A stretch of 64,000 nucleotides of DNA from Gonocerus acuteangulatus (Eukaryota > Arthropoda > Insecta > Hemiptera > Coreidae): NCBI GenBank assembly GCA_946811695.1, contig OX328126.1:6975697-7039696 (forward strand), in the 5' to 3' direction. Numbering within the stretch: the stretch's first letter is position 1; each line of letters opens with the position of its first letter. Below are positions 10,561 to 21,628 of this stretch, piece by piece. The notes below the pieces were generated by a model. It was not told the DNA's origin, did not search any database, and saw only the letters and a list, made by a program, of their open reading frames with translations. Both the position numbers and the translations under genes were made by a program.

Positions 10561-11253
10561 ATGATCTGAACTAAAGGCCACTTATACAGTGGATTACAGA
10601 TCTCCTATACAATCCGCAGACCACCTACACAATCGCCTGAACTGCAGACCTCATATACAATGATCTGAACTAAAGGCCTCTTATACAGTGGATTACAGAT
10701 CTCCTATACAATCCACAGACCACCTACAGAATGGCCTGAACTGCAGACCTCATATACAATGATCTGAACTAAAGGCCACTTATACAGTGGATTACGGATC
10801 TCCTATACAATCCTCAGACCACCTACACAATGGCCTGAACTGCAGACCTCATATACAATGATCTGAACTAAAGGCCACTTATACAGTGGATTACGGATCT
10901 CCTATACAATCCACAGACCACCTACACAATGGCCTGAACTGCAGACCTCATATACAATGATCTGAACTAAAGGCCACTTATACAGTGGATTACGGATCTC
11001 CTATACAATCCACAGACCACCTACACAATGGCCTGAACTGCAGACCTCATATACAATGATCTGAACTAAAGGCCACTTATACAGTGGATTACAGATCTCC
11101 TATATAATCCTCAGACCACCTACACAATGGCCTGAACTGCAGACCTCATATACAATGATCTGAACTAAAGGCCACTTATACAGTGGATTACAGATCTCCT
11201 ATACAATCCACAGACCACCTACACAATGGCCTGAACTGCAGACCTCATATACA
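10561..11253. repeat. Minisatellite, 7 x 99 bp
   Basis: ATGATCTGAACTAAAGGCC starts units at 10561, 10660, 10759, 10858, 10957, 11056 and 11155, with a partial eighth at 11254. Within a unit the words CAGACC, CAGATCTCC and ATACAA recur, suggesting the 99 bp unit grew from shorter 20-35 bp pieces. 99 is divisible by 3, but stops interrupt all frames I checked. Confidence 0.95.
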
Positions 11254-11890
11254 ATGATCTGAACTACACATACTGATCGACTGAACAAATGCACAAAAGC
11301 TTAAAACACATTCGACATATAGGTACATCTTATCTACAAAGTAGATTTTCTACACCAGAACCCTAAGGTTTAAACTACAGAGGACTTCAAATCCTCATAA
11401 AATGTTAAAAAGAGCGCCAGGAAAACCACAAAAGCATAAATTTATATATTTTTTTGTTTAATTATAGGTGCCCTGACTGCTGGGATTATTAGCACCAATT
11501 TATAATTAGCGCTTTCAATATCCTTTCTTAATAACAATTTCATTATACCAGACCTGTTGAAATGTTTGAAGAATACAAAAAAAAAAAAAAAATCTTGGTC
11601 GCTAGGTTATAAATTGTAATGTTTCGTGCGATAGATTGCACACGTGCAGAGCTTAACCCATTGCAGGCCATTATACCGGCACGTGGCTCCACTCGCCATA
11701 CGGCTTCTGGATCACGCAGGCAGTATATGTATATATTTCAGGTTTTTAATGGCTGAGCAAATAGCTCATAAAGCTGTGAATAGGTGATTACTTTATCACT
11801 CATTCTCACATCCTATTATCACATCTAGAGATAACAGGAAAACATTGACTATATTAAATCATAATGTACAGTGCCTGAAAAACAAAATAG
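11254..11890. other. Intergenic, no gene recognised
   Basis: AT-rich; an A-run lies at about 11577-11592. GCCGG-containing sequence around 11655-11710 shows no frame. Nothing else is supported. Confidence 0.4.
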
Positions 11891-11894
11891 ATTT

Positions 11895-12945
11895 ATCTAT
11901 ATATATAAAAATCACGTGTCTGTCTGTTTTTCTGTTTGTTTGTTCCTTATACAAATCCACACCGTTTGACCGATTTTGACCAAACTTGGAATAATGGTAG
12001 GTCTTGATAAGATAAATCTCCTAGGCTAGGTCAAAAAAATCTACCAGCTGTCTGTCTGTATGTTTGTCCCTTATACAAATCCACACCGTTCGACCAATTT
12101 TGGCTAAACTCGGTACACATGTGGATCTTAATCTGAGGAGTGTCGTAGGCTAAGTCAAAGACGTCTACCAGCTGTCTGTCAGTATGTTTGTCCCTTATAC
12201 AAATCCACACCGTTTGACCGATTTTGACCAAACTTGGAATAATGGTAGGTCTTGGTACGAGAAATCTCCTAGGCTAGGTCAAAAAAATCTACCAGCTGTC
12301 TGTCTGTATGTTCATCCCTTATACAAATCCACACCGTCGTCCGATTTTGACTAAACTCGGTACACTTGTGGATCTTAATCTGGCGAGTGTCGTAGGCTAA
12401 ATCAAAAACGTCTACCAGCTGTCTGTCTGTATGTTTGTCCCTTATACAAATCCACACCGTTTGACCGATTTGACCAAACTCGGTACATATGTGGATCTTA
12501 ATCTGAGGAGTGTCGTAGGCTAAGTCAAAAACGTCTACCAGCTGTCTGTATGTATGTTTGTCCCTTATACAAATCCACACCGTTCGTCCGATTTTGACTA
12601 AACTCGGTACACATGTGGATCTTAATCTGGCGAGTGTCGTAGGCTAAGTCAAAAACGTCTACCAGCTGTCTATCAGTATGTGCTTTTTTTTTTATTTAAA
12701 TAAAAATCCACACTGTTAGACCGATTTTTACCAAACTTGGCATACATGTATGTCTTGATACGGGGGGGGGGGTGTTATAGGTTAGGTCAAAGTCGTCTAG
12801 GACTCCCAGTTGGGAGGTCACGGGTTCGAAACAGTTACAGATTCGTGTTATTTGATTTTAATAATACTTATTTGGTTTCTAATTTATTTAGGCTTTTCTA
12901 TATGCAGAAAGTAGGTGTAGCATGGCACGCCGGGTAACAGATAGT
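11895..12945 (+). mobile_element. Dispersed repeat (family E) with 124 bp internal units
   Basis: It starts after a TA-rich run with AAATCACGTGTCTGTCTG and ends at GCACGCCGGGTAACAGATAG. Between them CTACCAGCTGTCTGTC marks units at 12041, 12165, 12289, 12412, 12535 and 12659, a spacing of 123-124 bp. Each unit contains CTTATACAAATCCACACCGTT and ACCGATTTTGAC. A mirror copy lies at 25212-26005. This arrangement of TA-rich flank and repetitive core is widespread in arthropod non-autonomous elements, but I cannot prove its class. The minus-strand frames inside are translations of the repeat. Confidence 0.85.
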
Positions 12946-12954
12946 TATTAATAT

Positions 12955-13608
12955 AAATGAACATTGGATGTTAGAGGAAGAACTCAACACCACCTCAATT
13001 AGTGGCTATGCTCTATTTTCAAGTTTTTCTCGAGAACAGGGAAACATGGAGGATCATGCATTTGGATAAAAAGTAATTTTTTAGATAAGTTTGATGTTAA
13101 ATCTAGAGAAAAATTTGTAAAAAAGCATGGTATTCTTTATGATATGGAGTTGAGCCTAGTAGAAATTCAAAATAAAACAAATAGAAAAAATAGAATGGCT
13201 GTATTAACAATTTACAGATCGGAGAAAGGGAATTTCGATAACTATTTAAATAAAGTGGAAGATGTTTTAATGGACATATCTAAGGATAACGACTTGGAAA
13301 TTATTTTGACTGGAGATTTAAATGTAAATATATTGGAAAATACTTCAAGAAAACAGAAATTAATGGGCGTGTTTCAAAGGTTTAACTTAATAAACCTAGT
13401 GGACAAACCAACAGGAGTGGTTAATAATAGTGGGACTTTATTAGATCTTGTAGTGTCTAACTTACAGGATCATGTAGAGACTAGGGTGATATCTACAGGA
13501 TATTCGGATCATTATGCTGTAGAAATAGAACTAAAAAAGGAGATCTATCAGAAAAAAGGGAGGAGTAAAATTAAAGTAATCAGATTCATAGAGCCGACTC
13601 ATCAATAA
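12955..13608 (+). pseudogene. Non-LTR retrotransposon endonuclease fragment
   Basis: Translation gives an apurinic-type (EEP) endonuclease: SRTGKHGGSCIWIKSN near 13030-13080, then TIYRS, LTGDLNVNIL (13309-13338), LLDLVVSN and GYSDHYAVEIEL near the end (13496-13530). These correspond to the GDxN and SDH catalytic motifs of LINE endonucleases. The open part starts at 13144, but the homology clearly extends upstream in frame to about 13020 and, after a one-base frameshift, to about 12960. There is no reverse transcriptase after the stop at 13606-13608, so this is a truncated dead copy. The endonuclease looks CR1/L2-like in order and spacing, which is a weak inference. The fragment directly abuts the family E repeat. 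Confidence 0.85.
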
Positions 13609-13868
13609 CATATTTTCGAAAATTTACTCATATTCTTAATCTGCTAGTTTTTTTTTGGGGGGGGGGCAAACAAATACAAGGTTATGATGAACTCTAATAA
13701 TGTTAACGGTGTAACTCTTCTGTGTTTTTTTTTTTTTTATAGATAGGTTTTTGGCTATGCTAAAAACTAAAACTAAACTATACCGAAAGCACAGAGAATT
13801 GTCTTTAGAGAATTTTTTACAGTACATTTAGCTTTGGAATTGGTCGAACAGAAAGGGGAATTTCCCTA

Positions 13869-14216
13869 GGAAGTTCGCGCATGCTTATTTGAACTTTTCA
13901 ATCTATTTGAACTAGCTATACTCAATCGAATTATAACACTTCTAAATTGCAAGGAATCCCTTGCTGTTTACTCATTCATTTAGAACAAGGTAACATTCTC
14001 CAGAGGCCGACGCAATTCTCCACTCGCAATTACTGCAAACACGGAAGTTCGCGCATGCGCAATAGAACTTTTCAGTCTATCTGAACAGGCTATAGTCATT
14101 CGAATTATGACACTTGTAAATTGTCAGGAATCCCTTTACTGTTTACTCATTTATTTAGGAAAGTTAACATTCTCTACAGGCCGACGCAATTCTCCAATCG
14201 TAATTACTGCAAACAC
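13869..14216. repeat. Direct repeat, 2 x 174 bp
   Basis: GGAAGTTCGCGCATGC starts units at 13869 and 14043, and the next unit start is truncated at 14217. Both end in GCCGACGCAATTCTCCA and ATTACTGCAAACACG. The copies are roughly 85 percent alike by eye. It is not coding. Confidence 0.9.
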
Positions 14217-14400
14217 GGAAGAACTACAAAGATTTCTACAGCAATAAAACAAGGTGCACAGCCTTCTACCTATTTCACGGGACATTAGGGCTATATCTTG
14301 TGCAAGGAAAGCATACCTTAATACTTTTCCAGTCTCACTACCATAAAATCGTTCTTCTGAGAGTTATTGGGCAAGGTTGAAGCTCATAAAAATCATTTAA

Positions 14401-14583
14401 AATCATTTCGTTTAGAGCGTTCTGCTCAATTTCAGGAACATAAATATGCTTTCGGTTCACCAACAAACCTATGTAATGTACTGTATAACATATAGACTTC
14501 TTTTTCGTATATGGCCACTGCGCATGCGCGAACGCCAGCGGACACTTTTTTGTAACATTTTTTTCCAGTTTAGTCACTGCTAA
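14401..14583. mobile_element. Interspersed repeat (family D), copy 2
   Basis: Same order of words as the copy at 10343: TTTCGTTTAGAG, CAGGAACATAAATATGC, TGTACTGTATAACATA, GCGCATGCGCGAACGCCAGCG and GTTTAGTCACTGCTAAA. The minus-strand frame through it is incidental. Confidence 0.75.
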
Positions 14584-14607
14584 AAAAAAAACACTATCTA
14601 AACGTTC

Positions 14608-14770
14608 GCTGCATAACTAAGCACTTTCCTCAGAATTTGTGTAGTGACGAATGCATTCCAGAATAATTTGCTTAAAAGAACTATCCTATATAAAGAATAT
14701 AAAAACATGAATAGATCTTTAAACTCTTAATTGCATACGATCTTCACCTCAACAATCTTTTTTTAATTGC
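14608..14770. repeat. Direct repeat flanking the 97 bp array, left copy
   Basis: GCTGCATAACTAAGCACTTT begins here at 14608 and again at 16373, followed in both by CCTCAGAATTTG, GTAGTG, TTTGCTTAAAA and ATAAAAACATGAA. The two copies bracket the 97 bp minisatellite and its inverted relic, so the whole block may be one element or a segmental duplication. Confidence 0.8.
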
Positions 14771-14894
14771 TTATTCATTTTCTTTTTTGCATTTTTAACG
14801 TTTCGGCCTCAGGGCCAACTTTATGAAACTTCAACTAATCTGTCCAGAATTCATTCACACTGTTTCAAAATGGCTTCTCATCACTGTAATATTG

Positions 14895-14956
14895 CAGCTA
14901 CTACACTTCTTCATTATTTAGGCTACAATAGATTCTATGTGGCCACAACTTCCACC
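14895..14956 (-). repeat. Inverted relic of the 97 bp unit
   Basis: The minus strand here reads AGTTGTGGCCACATAGA, then TATTGTAGCCTAAATAATG and AAGTGTAG. This matches the 97 bp unit of the adjoining array (TGTTATGGCCACATGGA, TATTGTAGCTTAAATAATG, AAGTGTAC). Unit 1 starts about 40 bases away, so the pair forms a foldback from which the array probably expanded on one side. Confidence 0.85.
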
Positions 14957-14997
14957 ATTTTCTTTTTGTGGTAAAAAAAAATAAAATTAAAAAAAAT

Positions 14998-16355
14998 GGC
15001 TGAATGTTATGGCCACATGGACTGTATTGTAGCTTAAATAATGGAAAAGTGTACGGAGACAAGGTATGGTTGGGATTCGGCTAGGAGAAAAAACGGCTGA
15101 ATGTTATGGCCACATGGACTGTGTTGTAGCTTAAATAATGGAAAAGTGTACGGAGATAAGGTATAGTTGGGATTCGGCTAGGAGAAAAAACGGCTGAATG
15201 TTATGGCCACATGGACTGTATTGTAGCTTAAATAATGGAAAAGTGTACGAAGACAAGGTATGGTTGGGATTCGGCTAGGAGAAAAAACGGCTGAATGTTA
15301 TGGCCACATGGACTGTATTGTAGCTTAAATAATGGAAAAGTGTACGGAGATAAGGTATGGTTGGGATTCGGCTAGGAGAAAAAACGGCTGAATGTTATGG
15401 CCACATGGACTGTATTGTAGCTTAAATAGTGGAAAAGTGTACGGAGATAAGGTATGGTTGGGATTCGGCTAGGAGAAAAAACGGCTGAATGTTATGGCCA
15501 CATGGACTGTATTGTAGCTTAAATAGTGGAAAAGTGTACGGAGATAAGGTATGGTTGGGATTCGGCTAGGAGAAAAAACGGCTGAATGTTATGGCCACAT
15601 GGACTGTATTGTAGCTTAAATAGTGGAAAAGTGTACGGAGATAAGGTATGGTTGGGATTCGGCTAGGAGAAAAAACGGCTGAATGTTATGGCCACATGGA
15701 CTGTATTGTAGCTTAAATAGTGGAAAAGTGTACGGAGATAAGGTATGGTTGGGATTCGGCTAGGAGAAAAAACGGCTGAATGTTATGGCCACATGGACTG
15801 TATTGTAGCTTAAATAATGGAAAAGTGTACGAAGACAAGGTATGGTTGGGATTCGGCTAGGAGAAAAAACGGCTGAATGATATGGCTACATGGACTGTAT
15901 TGTAGCTTAAATAATGGAAAAGTGTACGAAGACAGGGTATGGTTGGGATTTGGCTAGGAGAAAAAACGGCTGAATGTTATGGCTACATGGACTGTATTGT
16001 AGCTTAAATAATGGAAAAGTGTACGAAGACAAGGTATGGTTGGGATTCGGCTAGGAGAAAAAACGGCTGAATGTTATGGCCACATGGACTGTATTGTAGC
16101 TTAAATAATGGAAAAGTGTACGAAGACAAGGTATGGTTGGGATTCGGCTAGGAGAAAAAACGGCTGAATGTTATGGCCACATGGACTGTATTGTAGCTTA
16201 AATAATGGAAAAGTGTACGGAGATAAGGTATGGTTGGGATTCGGCTAGGAGAAAAAACGGCTGAATGTTATGGCCACATGGACTGTATTGTAGCTTAAAT
16301 AGTGGAAAAGTGTACGAAGACAAGGTATGGTTGGGATTCGGCTAAGAGAAAAAAA
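14998..16355. repeat. Minisatellite, 14 x 97 bp
   Basis: GGCTGAATGTTATGGCCACA starts units every 97 bases from 14998 (then 15095, 15192 and so on to 16259). The array ends in an A-run at 16350-16357. Units vary at a few sites only: ACGGAGATAAGG, ACGAAGACAAGG, AATAATGG or AATAGTGG, and GGCCACA or GGCTACA. Identical variant combinations recur in neighbouring units, as expected from unequal crossing-over or conversion. No frame is open. Confidence 0.96.
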
Positions 16356-16372
16356 AAGTCCGTCACGCAGGA

Positions 16373-16630
16373 GCTGCATAACTAAGCACTTTCCTCAGAA
16401 TTTGGGTAGTGTAGATTGCTTTCCAGAACAATTTGCTTAAAATATCCTACATAAATAAAATAAAAACATGAACAGTTCTCTTTTAAATTTGTAATGAGTA
16501 ACTGATCAATTAATAATTTGCTTCCAGAGTTATGTTTACACATGGTACCTATTACACTACGTAATAAATACAAAAAACCTCATATTATCGTATTTTGATC
16601 TAACGCAGGAACAGGATACAGTCACTCTAG
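16373..16630. repeat. Direct repeat flanking the 97 bp array, right copy
   Basis: It repeats the 14608-14770 sequence from GCTGCATAACTAAGCACTTT on. It continues into TGCTTCCAGAGTTATG and TTACACTACGTAATAAATAC, which is echoed again at about 17805-17850 before a long A-run. This suggests a retroelement-like 3' end in AATAAATAC(A)n. The minus-strand frame is spurious. Confidence 0.7.
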
Positions 16631-16639
16631 TGGTAGAAA

Positions 16640-17415
16640 GCGCTCCTTGCGGCGGCTTTGTGAACCTACGTCTGACGGGCTCTTCTATTGAAATATATTA
16701 CAAATTAAACCCCCGCTTTCCGATTGACCGATTCAGCTCATTTTTACAACACTTCTTTCTCATGAGTTACCCACGACGTATACCGCGTTTCGTTACAATA
16801 CAGCAGAAATTACGACCGGTATGAGTATATTAAGAATTTGGGTCAAGAGTAAACCCCCCCTTCTAATGAACCGATTTAGTTTATTTTTACAACACATATT
16901 TACCTGTAGATTACCACTACGAATACCGAGTTTCGTCGAAATATACCAAAAATCACGGCTGGTAGTGGCGAATTGGTATTGTGGGTCCGGAGTAAACCCC
17001 CCCCCCCCCCCTCCTAATGAACCGATTTAGTTTATTTTTACAACAGTTATTTACCTGTGGATTACCACTACGAATACCGAGTTTCATCGAAATATACCAA
17101 AAATCACGGCTGGTAGTGGCGAATTGGTATTGTGGGTCCGGAGTAAACCCCCCCCCCTTCTAATGAACCGATTTAGTTCATTTTTATATCTCATTTTTCT
17201 CACTATATTACCACTACGAATACCGAGTTTCGTTGAAATATAACAAATATTACGGCTGACATAGTCAAATTAGTGTTTTGGGTTCGGGGTACACCCCCCC
17301 TTCCGGTGGACCGACTTTGGTGGTTAACGAACTCGTTCAATCGTTTGCTAATTGAATGCTATATACCAAGTTTCGTCACGAAAAAACAAAAACTCTGGCC
17401 GCTATCGTGTTAACA

Positions 17416-17476
<61 letters not shown>

Positions 17477-17590
17477 TTTAACGGGGGTCATTTTCGGTGT
17501 CTACTAGGTAGGATCGATAAAGATTTGAAGAAATTTTTCAAAAATTCCGTCATGAGTCCAACCTCAATAGCTACTTTCCTTCGGAGGAAA
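16640..17590. repeat. Tandem dispersed repeat (family F), copy 1
   Basis: Units of about 143-151 bp carry GTAAACCCCCC followed by GAACCGATTTAGTTTATTTTT, then TACCACTACGAATACCGAGTTTCG-type sequence and CACGGCTGGTAGTGGCG. They start at about 16849, 16992 and 17143, with diverged units on each side. The block ends in a TA run (17419-17473) and TTTTAACGGGGGTCATTTT, GTAGGATCGATAAAGATT. The same succession is found at 27095-27720, so this is a mobile repeat rather than a local satellite. The plus-strand frames inside are not genes. Confidence 0.85.
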
Positions 17591-17630
17591 GTGCTAAAAC
17601 GTCAGACCTTCAGGAAGAAATCTGTATTTG

Positions 17631-17664
17631 GACGTTTCGGCTGCACTTTGGCAGCCTTCTTCAG
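17631..17664 (-). ncRNA. Hammerhead-like half core (Penelope-type motif)
   Basis: The minus strand reads CTGAAGA, a stem pairing GGCTGC with GCAGCC, then GAAACGTC. This matches the CUGANGA-stem II-GAAA arrangement known from the terminal repeats of Penelope-like elements. I cannot find a convincing stem III or cleavage site, so activity is not claimed. Related motifs occur at 30122 and 55252. Confidence 0.45.
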
Positions 17665-18023
17665 CACTAGAGAATGCCTAGGGGGGAGGGAGGAAGACCA
17701 AGAAGACATTTAGGTAACCATGGTTGAATGTATTCTCGTACATTAACAAAGAATAGTTCTGCTCTTTAACTTCTGCAATTATTATATTTGTAATTAATTT
17801 ACTTCCTGAGCTTTTTGAATGTGTGGTACTATACTACTTAATAAATACAAAAAAAAAAAAAAAAAAAAAAAAAAACTTCACATTTTTGTCTATTGATCTT
17901 GATAAATAATCCTATCAACATGGATCCGGAAATGCTTCCTAGAGGTGCTGGGGCTCTTAAACCACAGTTTTCAAGCTTTAAATGCCGACAACTTCTCAAC
18001 ATGTGGTATTAGACAAAAACGCT
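17665..18023. other. Intergenic, possible retroelement 3' end
   Basis: TACTACTTAATAAATACA followed by about 25 A at 17849-17875 echoes the end of the block at 16560. No gene is seen. Confidence 0.45.
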
Positions 18024-18027
18024 TTAA

Positions 18028-18240
18028 CACTAGATTTACCAGACCTGGTACTGGTATAAATGTCAATAAGAAGAAATATATTTGTTACTAATATATATAA
18101 AGCAACATTAAGATCATTAAATCTATTCTCTACTTATAGCAGATCATAACATCATTTAGGAAAGCAAATTTTATATGTAGTAGGAATTTTGAATTGAAAT
18201 TGCACGACCAGTCAAAATAACTGGTCTGGTAAATCTAGTG
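18028..18240. mobile_element. piggyBac-like MITE
   Basis: The element is 213 bp with perfect 18 bp terminal inverted repeats, CACTAGATTTACCAGACC at 18028-18045 and its complement at 18223-18240. It is preceded by TTAA (18024-18027) and followed by TTAC (18241-18244), a one-base decay of the TTAA duplication typical of piggyBac. It has no coding capacity. The assignment rests on the TTAA target and the CACTAGA-type end. Confidence 0.85.
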
Positions 18241-19354
18241 TTACATAAACGTTGTATGTCACTAAATTCCGCACATTTTGGTACCAAGGAATCTAATTTT
18301 GCATCACGAGAATTGGAGATTCGTTGAGTCAACCTTTAATAATCAGTTTTTTTTCTATCGTTGCAATTATAATATTACTATAACTAAATCACCAAAGGAG
18401 CATTGATCAACGTTGGAAAAACGCTAATTACACTGGCCAACAAAAAAATATTTTTGTAATGTTTCCTTCACTTGATGAGTCAAATCTTACTAATTTTGGG
18501 TTGAAAAGAACGAAAATGACAATGAAAAAATTGTATTAGCTCTAGTTTCCGTGATACACCATGGGTCAAAATATATAACGTTAACAAATTGAGGCAAATC
18601 TGTAAATTTTAAACCATAAGTTTATCAACATTATAAATTAATTTGGATTTATTAAATAGTAGTTACATTTTTTTAACAGTTGAAAATTAATGGGAGAATA
18701 CTTGGCAGGTTGGATATTATTAACATCATGAGGATTTCATGGCTGTCTCTTGTAGGTGAGTTGTGGAGCATCCCTACACACACACACCAACAGTAATCTC
18801 CAAGCATTGATTCATTCCAACGGCCCTGATATCTTTGTTCCATTACAGAAATATCCTAATGGAATCTCTCACCGTGTTCATCACTCACCGCACCACAACT
18901 AGATGTTCTAGTTAGAACTTACCATGATTTGGAGCCAGAAAAACGTGTTTTTAGCAGATTTTTTTTTAGCTCCAGCGCCTATGGAAAGCATTTCCCAATC
19001 CACGTTGATAGGAACGTTTTTGCTCAGAATCGAATTTCCTATAAGTACCTTGATGCTTAAACACTATTTTGTGGCCACCCTGTATATTTATTAGGACTAT
19101 TAAAAAACCTGAAATGAATTTAGAGAACTAAAAGAATCTATAAGCAAGGTCGAGCATTTCACAATTCTGTAGAATCTTTCGAAACTTAGGCCGTTTGTCT
19201 TAAATATCTTATTTAAATTGAATGCGGCGTTCTTGACAAATAAATAATCCGAGCAAGTTATTTATTAATTTCTACCTCTTACAAAACTCCAAGGAATCCG
19301 CTGTCTAAACCCATTCGTAAAAAATACTTCTGATTTAGAGAACTATTTCTATAT
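18241..19354. other. Intergenic, no gene recognised
   Basis: AT-rich single-copy sequence with stops in all frames. A CA run lies near 18775-18786. No repeat partner is seen in the window. Confidence 0.45.
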
Positions 19355-19618
19355 AGGAGGTACCTTTGGCTCTGTGGCAGACCGCTCGACTCGTGTTCTG
19401 GAGGACCCGAGTTCGAAACTCAAAAGTTCGCTCAAGATTTTATGCTCAAGTGTCGTCGTCGAGGTCACGGACCGCTGTTGTACTCGCCCACAGTTCAAAG
19501 GTTTCCTGCAATGGGTAGGTTCAGGTGGCCGGACCATAGTACTGACACCAACATGTGAAGAATCAAAGATCAGATTTCTCGACAGTATCTGACCTTCGGA
19601 GGTTGTTACGGGAATGAC
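19355..19618 (+). mobile_element. tRNA-like SINE, diverged (family B-like)
   Basis: It has a tRNA-like start GGCTCTGTGGCAGACCGCT with an A box, B box GAGTTCGAAACTC at 19409-19422, then TCAAGATTTTATGCTCAAGTG and GGTGGCCGGACCATAGTACTGACAC. It ends in GTTGTTACGGGAATGAC plus a T-rich end. The middle and last parts follow the same plan as the SINEs at 41006 and 60475 but are heavily diverged. The overlapping frames on both strands are noise. Confidence 0.65.
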
Positions 19619-19737
19619 ATTATTTTTTTTGTTTTTCTTTCTGTATAGGAAAAAAATATTGTAATAATTTTATATTATATTGTAGTCTTTTCCCATTTTT
19701 AAAACTAATTTCATCTTTTATTTTATTTATTTAATTA

Positions 19738-19739
<2 letters not shown>

Positions 19740-19800
<61 letters not shown>

Positions 19801-19850
19801 GTTAACTTATTATTTCTTTCCTTTTTTTTTTTTTTTTTTTTTTTTTTTTG
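19740..19850. repeat. (TA)n run and poly-T tract
   Basis: About 58 bases of TA repeat (19740-19797) are followed by about 29 T (19821-19849). Confidence 0.97.
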
Positions 19851-20310
19851 TTTCTTATTGGAATACCTAGAGTTAAAGGGTACATGATTATGTTGTATGT
19901 GGAGCAGTGTTGCACAAATATCATTCAGAATAATTAATAATGAATAAATCTGTTATTTCATTCTGAATAATAAATACTTTTTCACTGATTATTCAGTCCA
20001 TTCAATGAATAACGTAACTTTTTATTTTTATTCATTATTGAATAACAATGATTTATTGAATGAACATTTTTTTGATGAATAACTTATCCAATGAATAAAT
20101 TCTTATTCAATAAAAACTTATTAAGCCAACCTAGTTATTCGTAGAATAAATAATAAATTAGTGGATGAATAACATATTCAATGAATACATTCTTATTCAA
20201 TAAAAACTTATTAAGCCAACCTAGTTATTCGTAGAATAAATAATAAATTAGTGGATGAATAACATATTCAATGAATAAATTCTTATTCAATAAAAATTTA
20301 TTAAGCCAAC

Positions 20311-21030
20311 CTAGTTATTCATAGAATAAAAAATAAATTAGTGGATGAATTACTTATTCAATGAATAAATTCTTATTCAATAAAAACTTATTAAGCCAAC
20401 CTAGTTATTCATAGAATAAATAATAAATTAGTGGATGAATAACATATTCAATGAATAAATTCTTATTCAATAAAAACTTATTAAGCCAACCTAGTTATTC
20501 ATAGAATAAAAAATAAATTAGTGGATGAATTACTTATTCAATGAATAAATTCTTATTCAATAAAAACTTATTAAGCCAACCTAGTTATTCGTAGAATAAA
20601 TAATAAATTAGTGGATGAATAACATATTCAATGAATAAATTCTTATTCAATAAAAACTTATTAAGCCAACCTAGTTATTCATAGAATAAAAAATAAATTA
20701 GTGGATGAATTACTTATTCAATGAATAAATTCTTATTCAATAAAAACTTATTAAGCCAACCTAGTTATTCATAGAATAAATAATAAATTAGTGGATGAAT
20801 AACATATTCAATGAATAAATTCTTATTCAATAAAAACTTATTAAGCCAACCTAGTTATTCGTAGAATAAATAATAAATTAGTGGATGAATTACTTATTCA
20901 ATGACTAAATTCTTATTCAATAAAAACTTATTAAGCCAACCTAGTTATTCATAGAATAAATAATAAATTAGTGGATGAATAACATATTCAATGAATAAAT
21001 TCTTATTCAATAAAAACTTATTAAGCCAAC
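20311..21030. repeat. 90 bp array with 180 bp alternating order
   Basis: Units from 20311 on alternate between GATGAATTACTTATTCAATG and GATGAATAACATATTCAATG types. In the early units AATAAAAAATAAATTA alternates with AATAAATAATAAATTA as well. This makes a two-unit, 180 bp higher-order repeat of four copies, a pattern best known from centromeric satellites but here inside a transposon. Confidence 0.85.
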
Positions 21031-21047
21031 CTAGTTATTCATAGAAT

Positions 21048-21098
21048 TTTTTTTTTTTTTTTTTTTTTATTTATTTATTATATTTGAAATCTGTACAA
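21048..21098 (-). mobile_element. Tiny 5'-truncated retroposon insertion
   Basis: The 51 bp insert interrupts the last 90 bp unit. TTATTCATAGAAT is duplicated on both sides (21035-21047 and 21099-21111). On the minus strand it reads TTGTACAGATTTCAAATATA, then AATAAATAAAT, then about 20 A, that is, a poly(A)-tailed 3' end. It is almost certainly a heavily truncated LINE or SINE insertion. Confidence 0.85.
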
Positions 21099-21628
21099 TT
21101 ATTCATAGAATAAAAAATAAATTAGTGGATGAATAACTTATTCAATGAATAAATTCTTATTCAATAAAAATTTATTTGAATGATTATTGAGCATAAAATG
21201 TGTTGAATATTGTCCTACTCTGATGTGGAGCAACCCAATTTAGTTGCGCAACCAATTGTTTCTAAAATAAAGTTGTTTTTTTTTCTCTTTCTGCTAAATA
21301 TTAGATAGATAGATAGATAGATAAAATTCTGTATTTTGTTTGAAAAACAGTTACAGGGGTCTGGCTACAAAACATTATAGTAGATAAGTAATAATAAAAG
21401 AAAAGAGTGGAAAAAAAAACAAAAAAACATTTCTCTTTGGATCGTAATAAATATAAATAATATAAATCTTCATCATAATAAACAGAAAAGTACAATAGAT
21501 AAATTTTTGAAAATAAAAAATCAAAATTACTCGCTACTATTCAAAAAGCACAAACGATCTTGTCATTAGAGCTTCCATGGTGAAGCGGAAGAGCCTGAAC
21601 ATTGAGTCCTTATTCGAAGGTGAAAGAA

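Larger units (their letters stand above)
19905..21222. mobile_element. hAT-like element filled by a 90 bp array
   Basis: The ends are CAGTGTTGCACAA on the left and, inverted, CAGAGTAGGACAA on the right, flanked by the 8 bp duplication ATGTGGAG at 19897-19904 and 21223-21230. An 8 bp duplication and CAG-type ends fit the hAT superfamily. From about 20080 the interior is a 90 bp tandem repeat with landmark TTAAGCCAAC at 20121, 20211, 20301 and so on to 21021. Many words are palindromic (ATTCAATGAAT). There is no transposase, so it is non-autonomous. Confidence 0.85.

Noticed and set aside
12031..12580. Repeat protein on the minus strand (DKHTDRQLVDVFDLAYDT)
   Set aside because: It is a translation of the 124 bp internal units of family E, frames shift between units and the mirror copy is broken.
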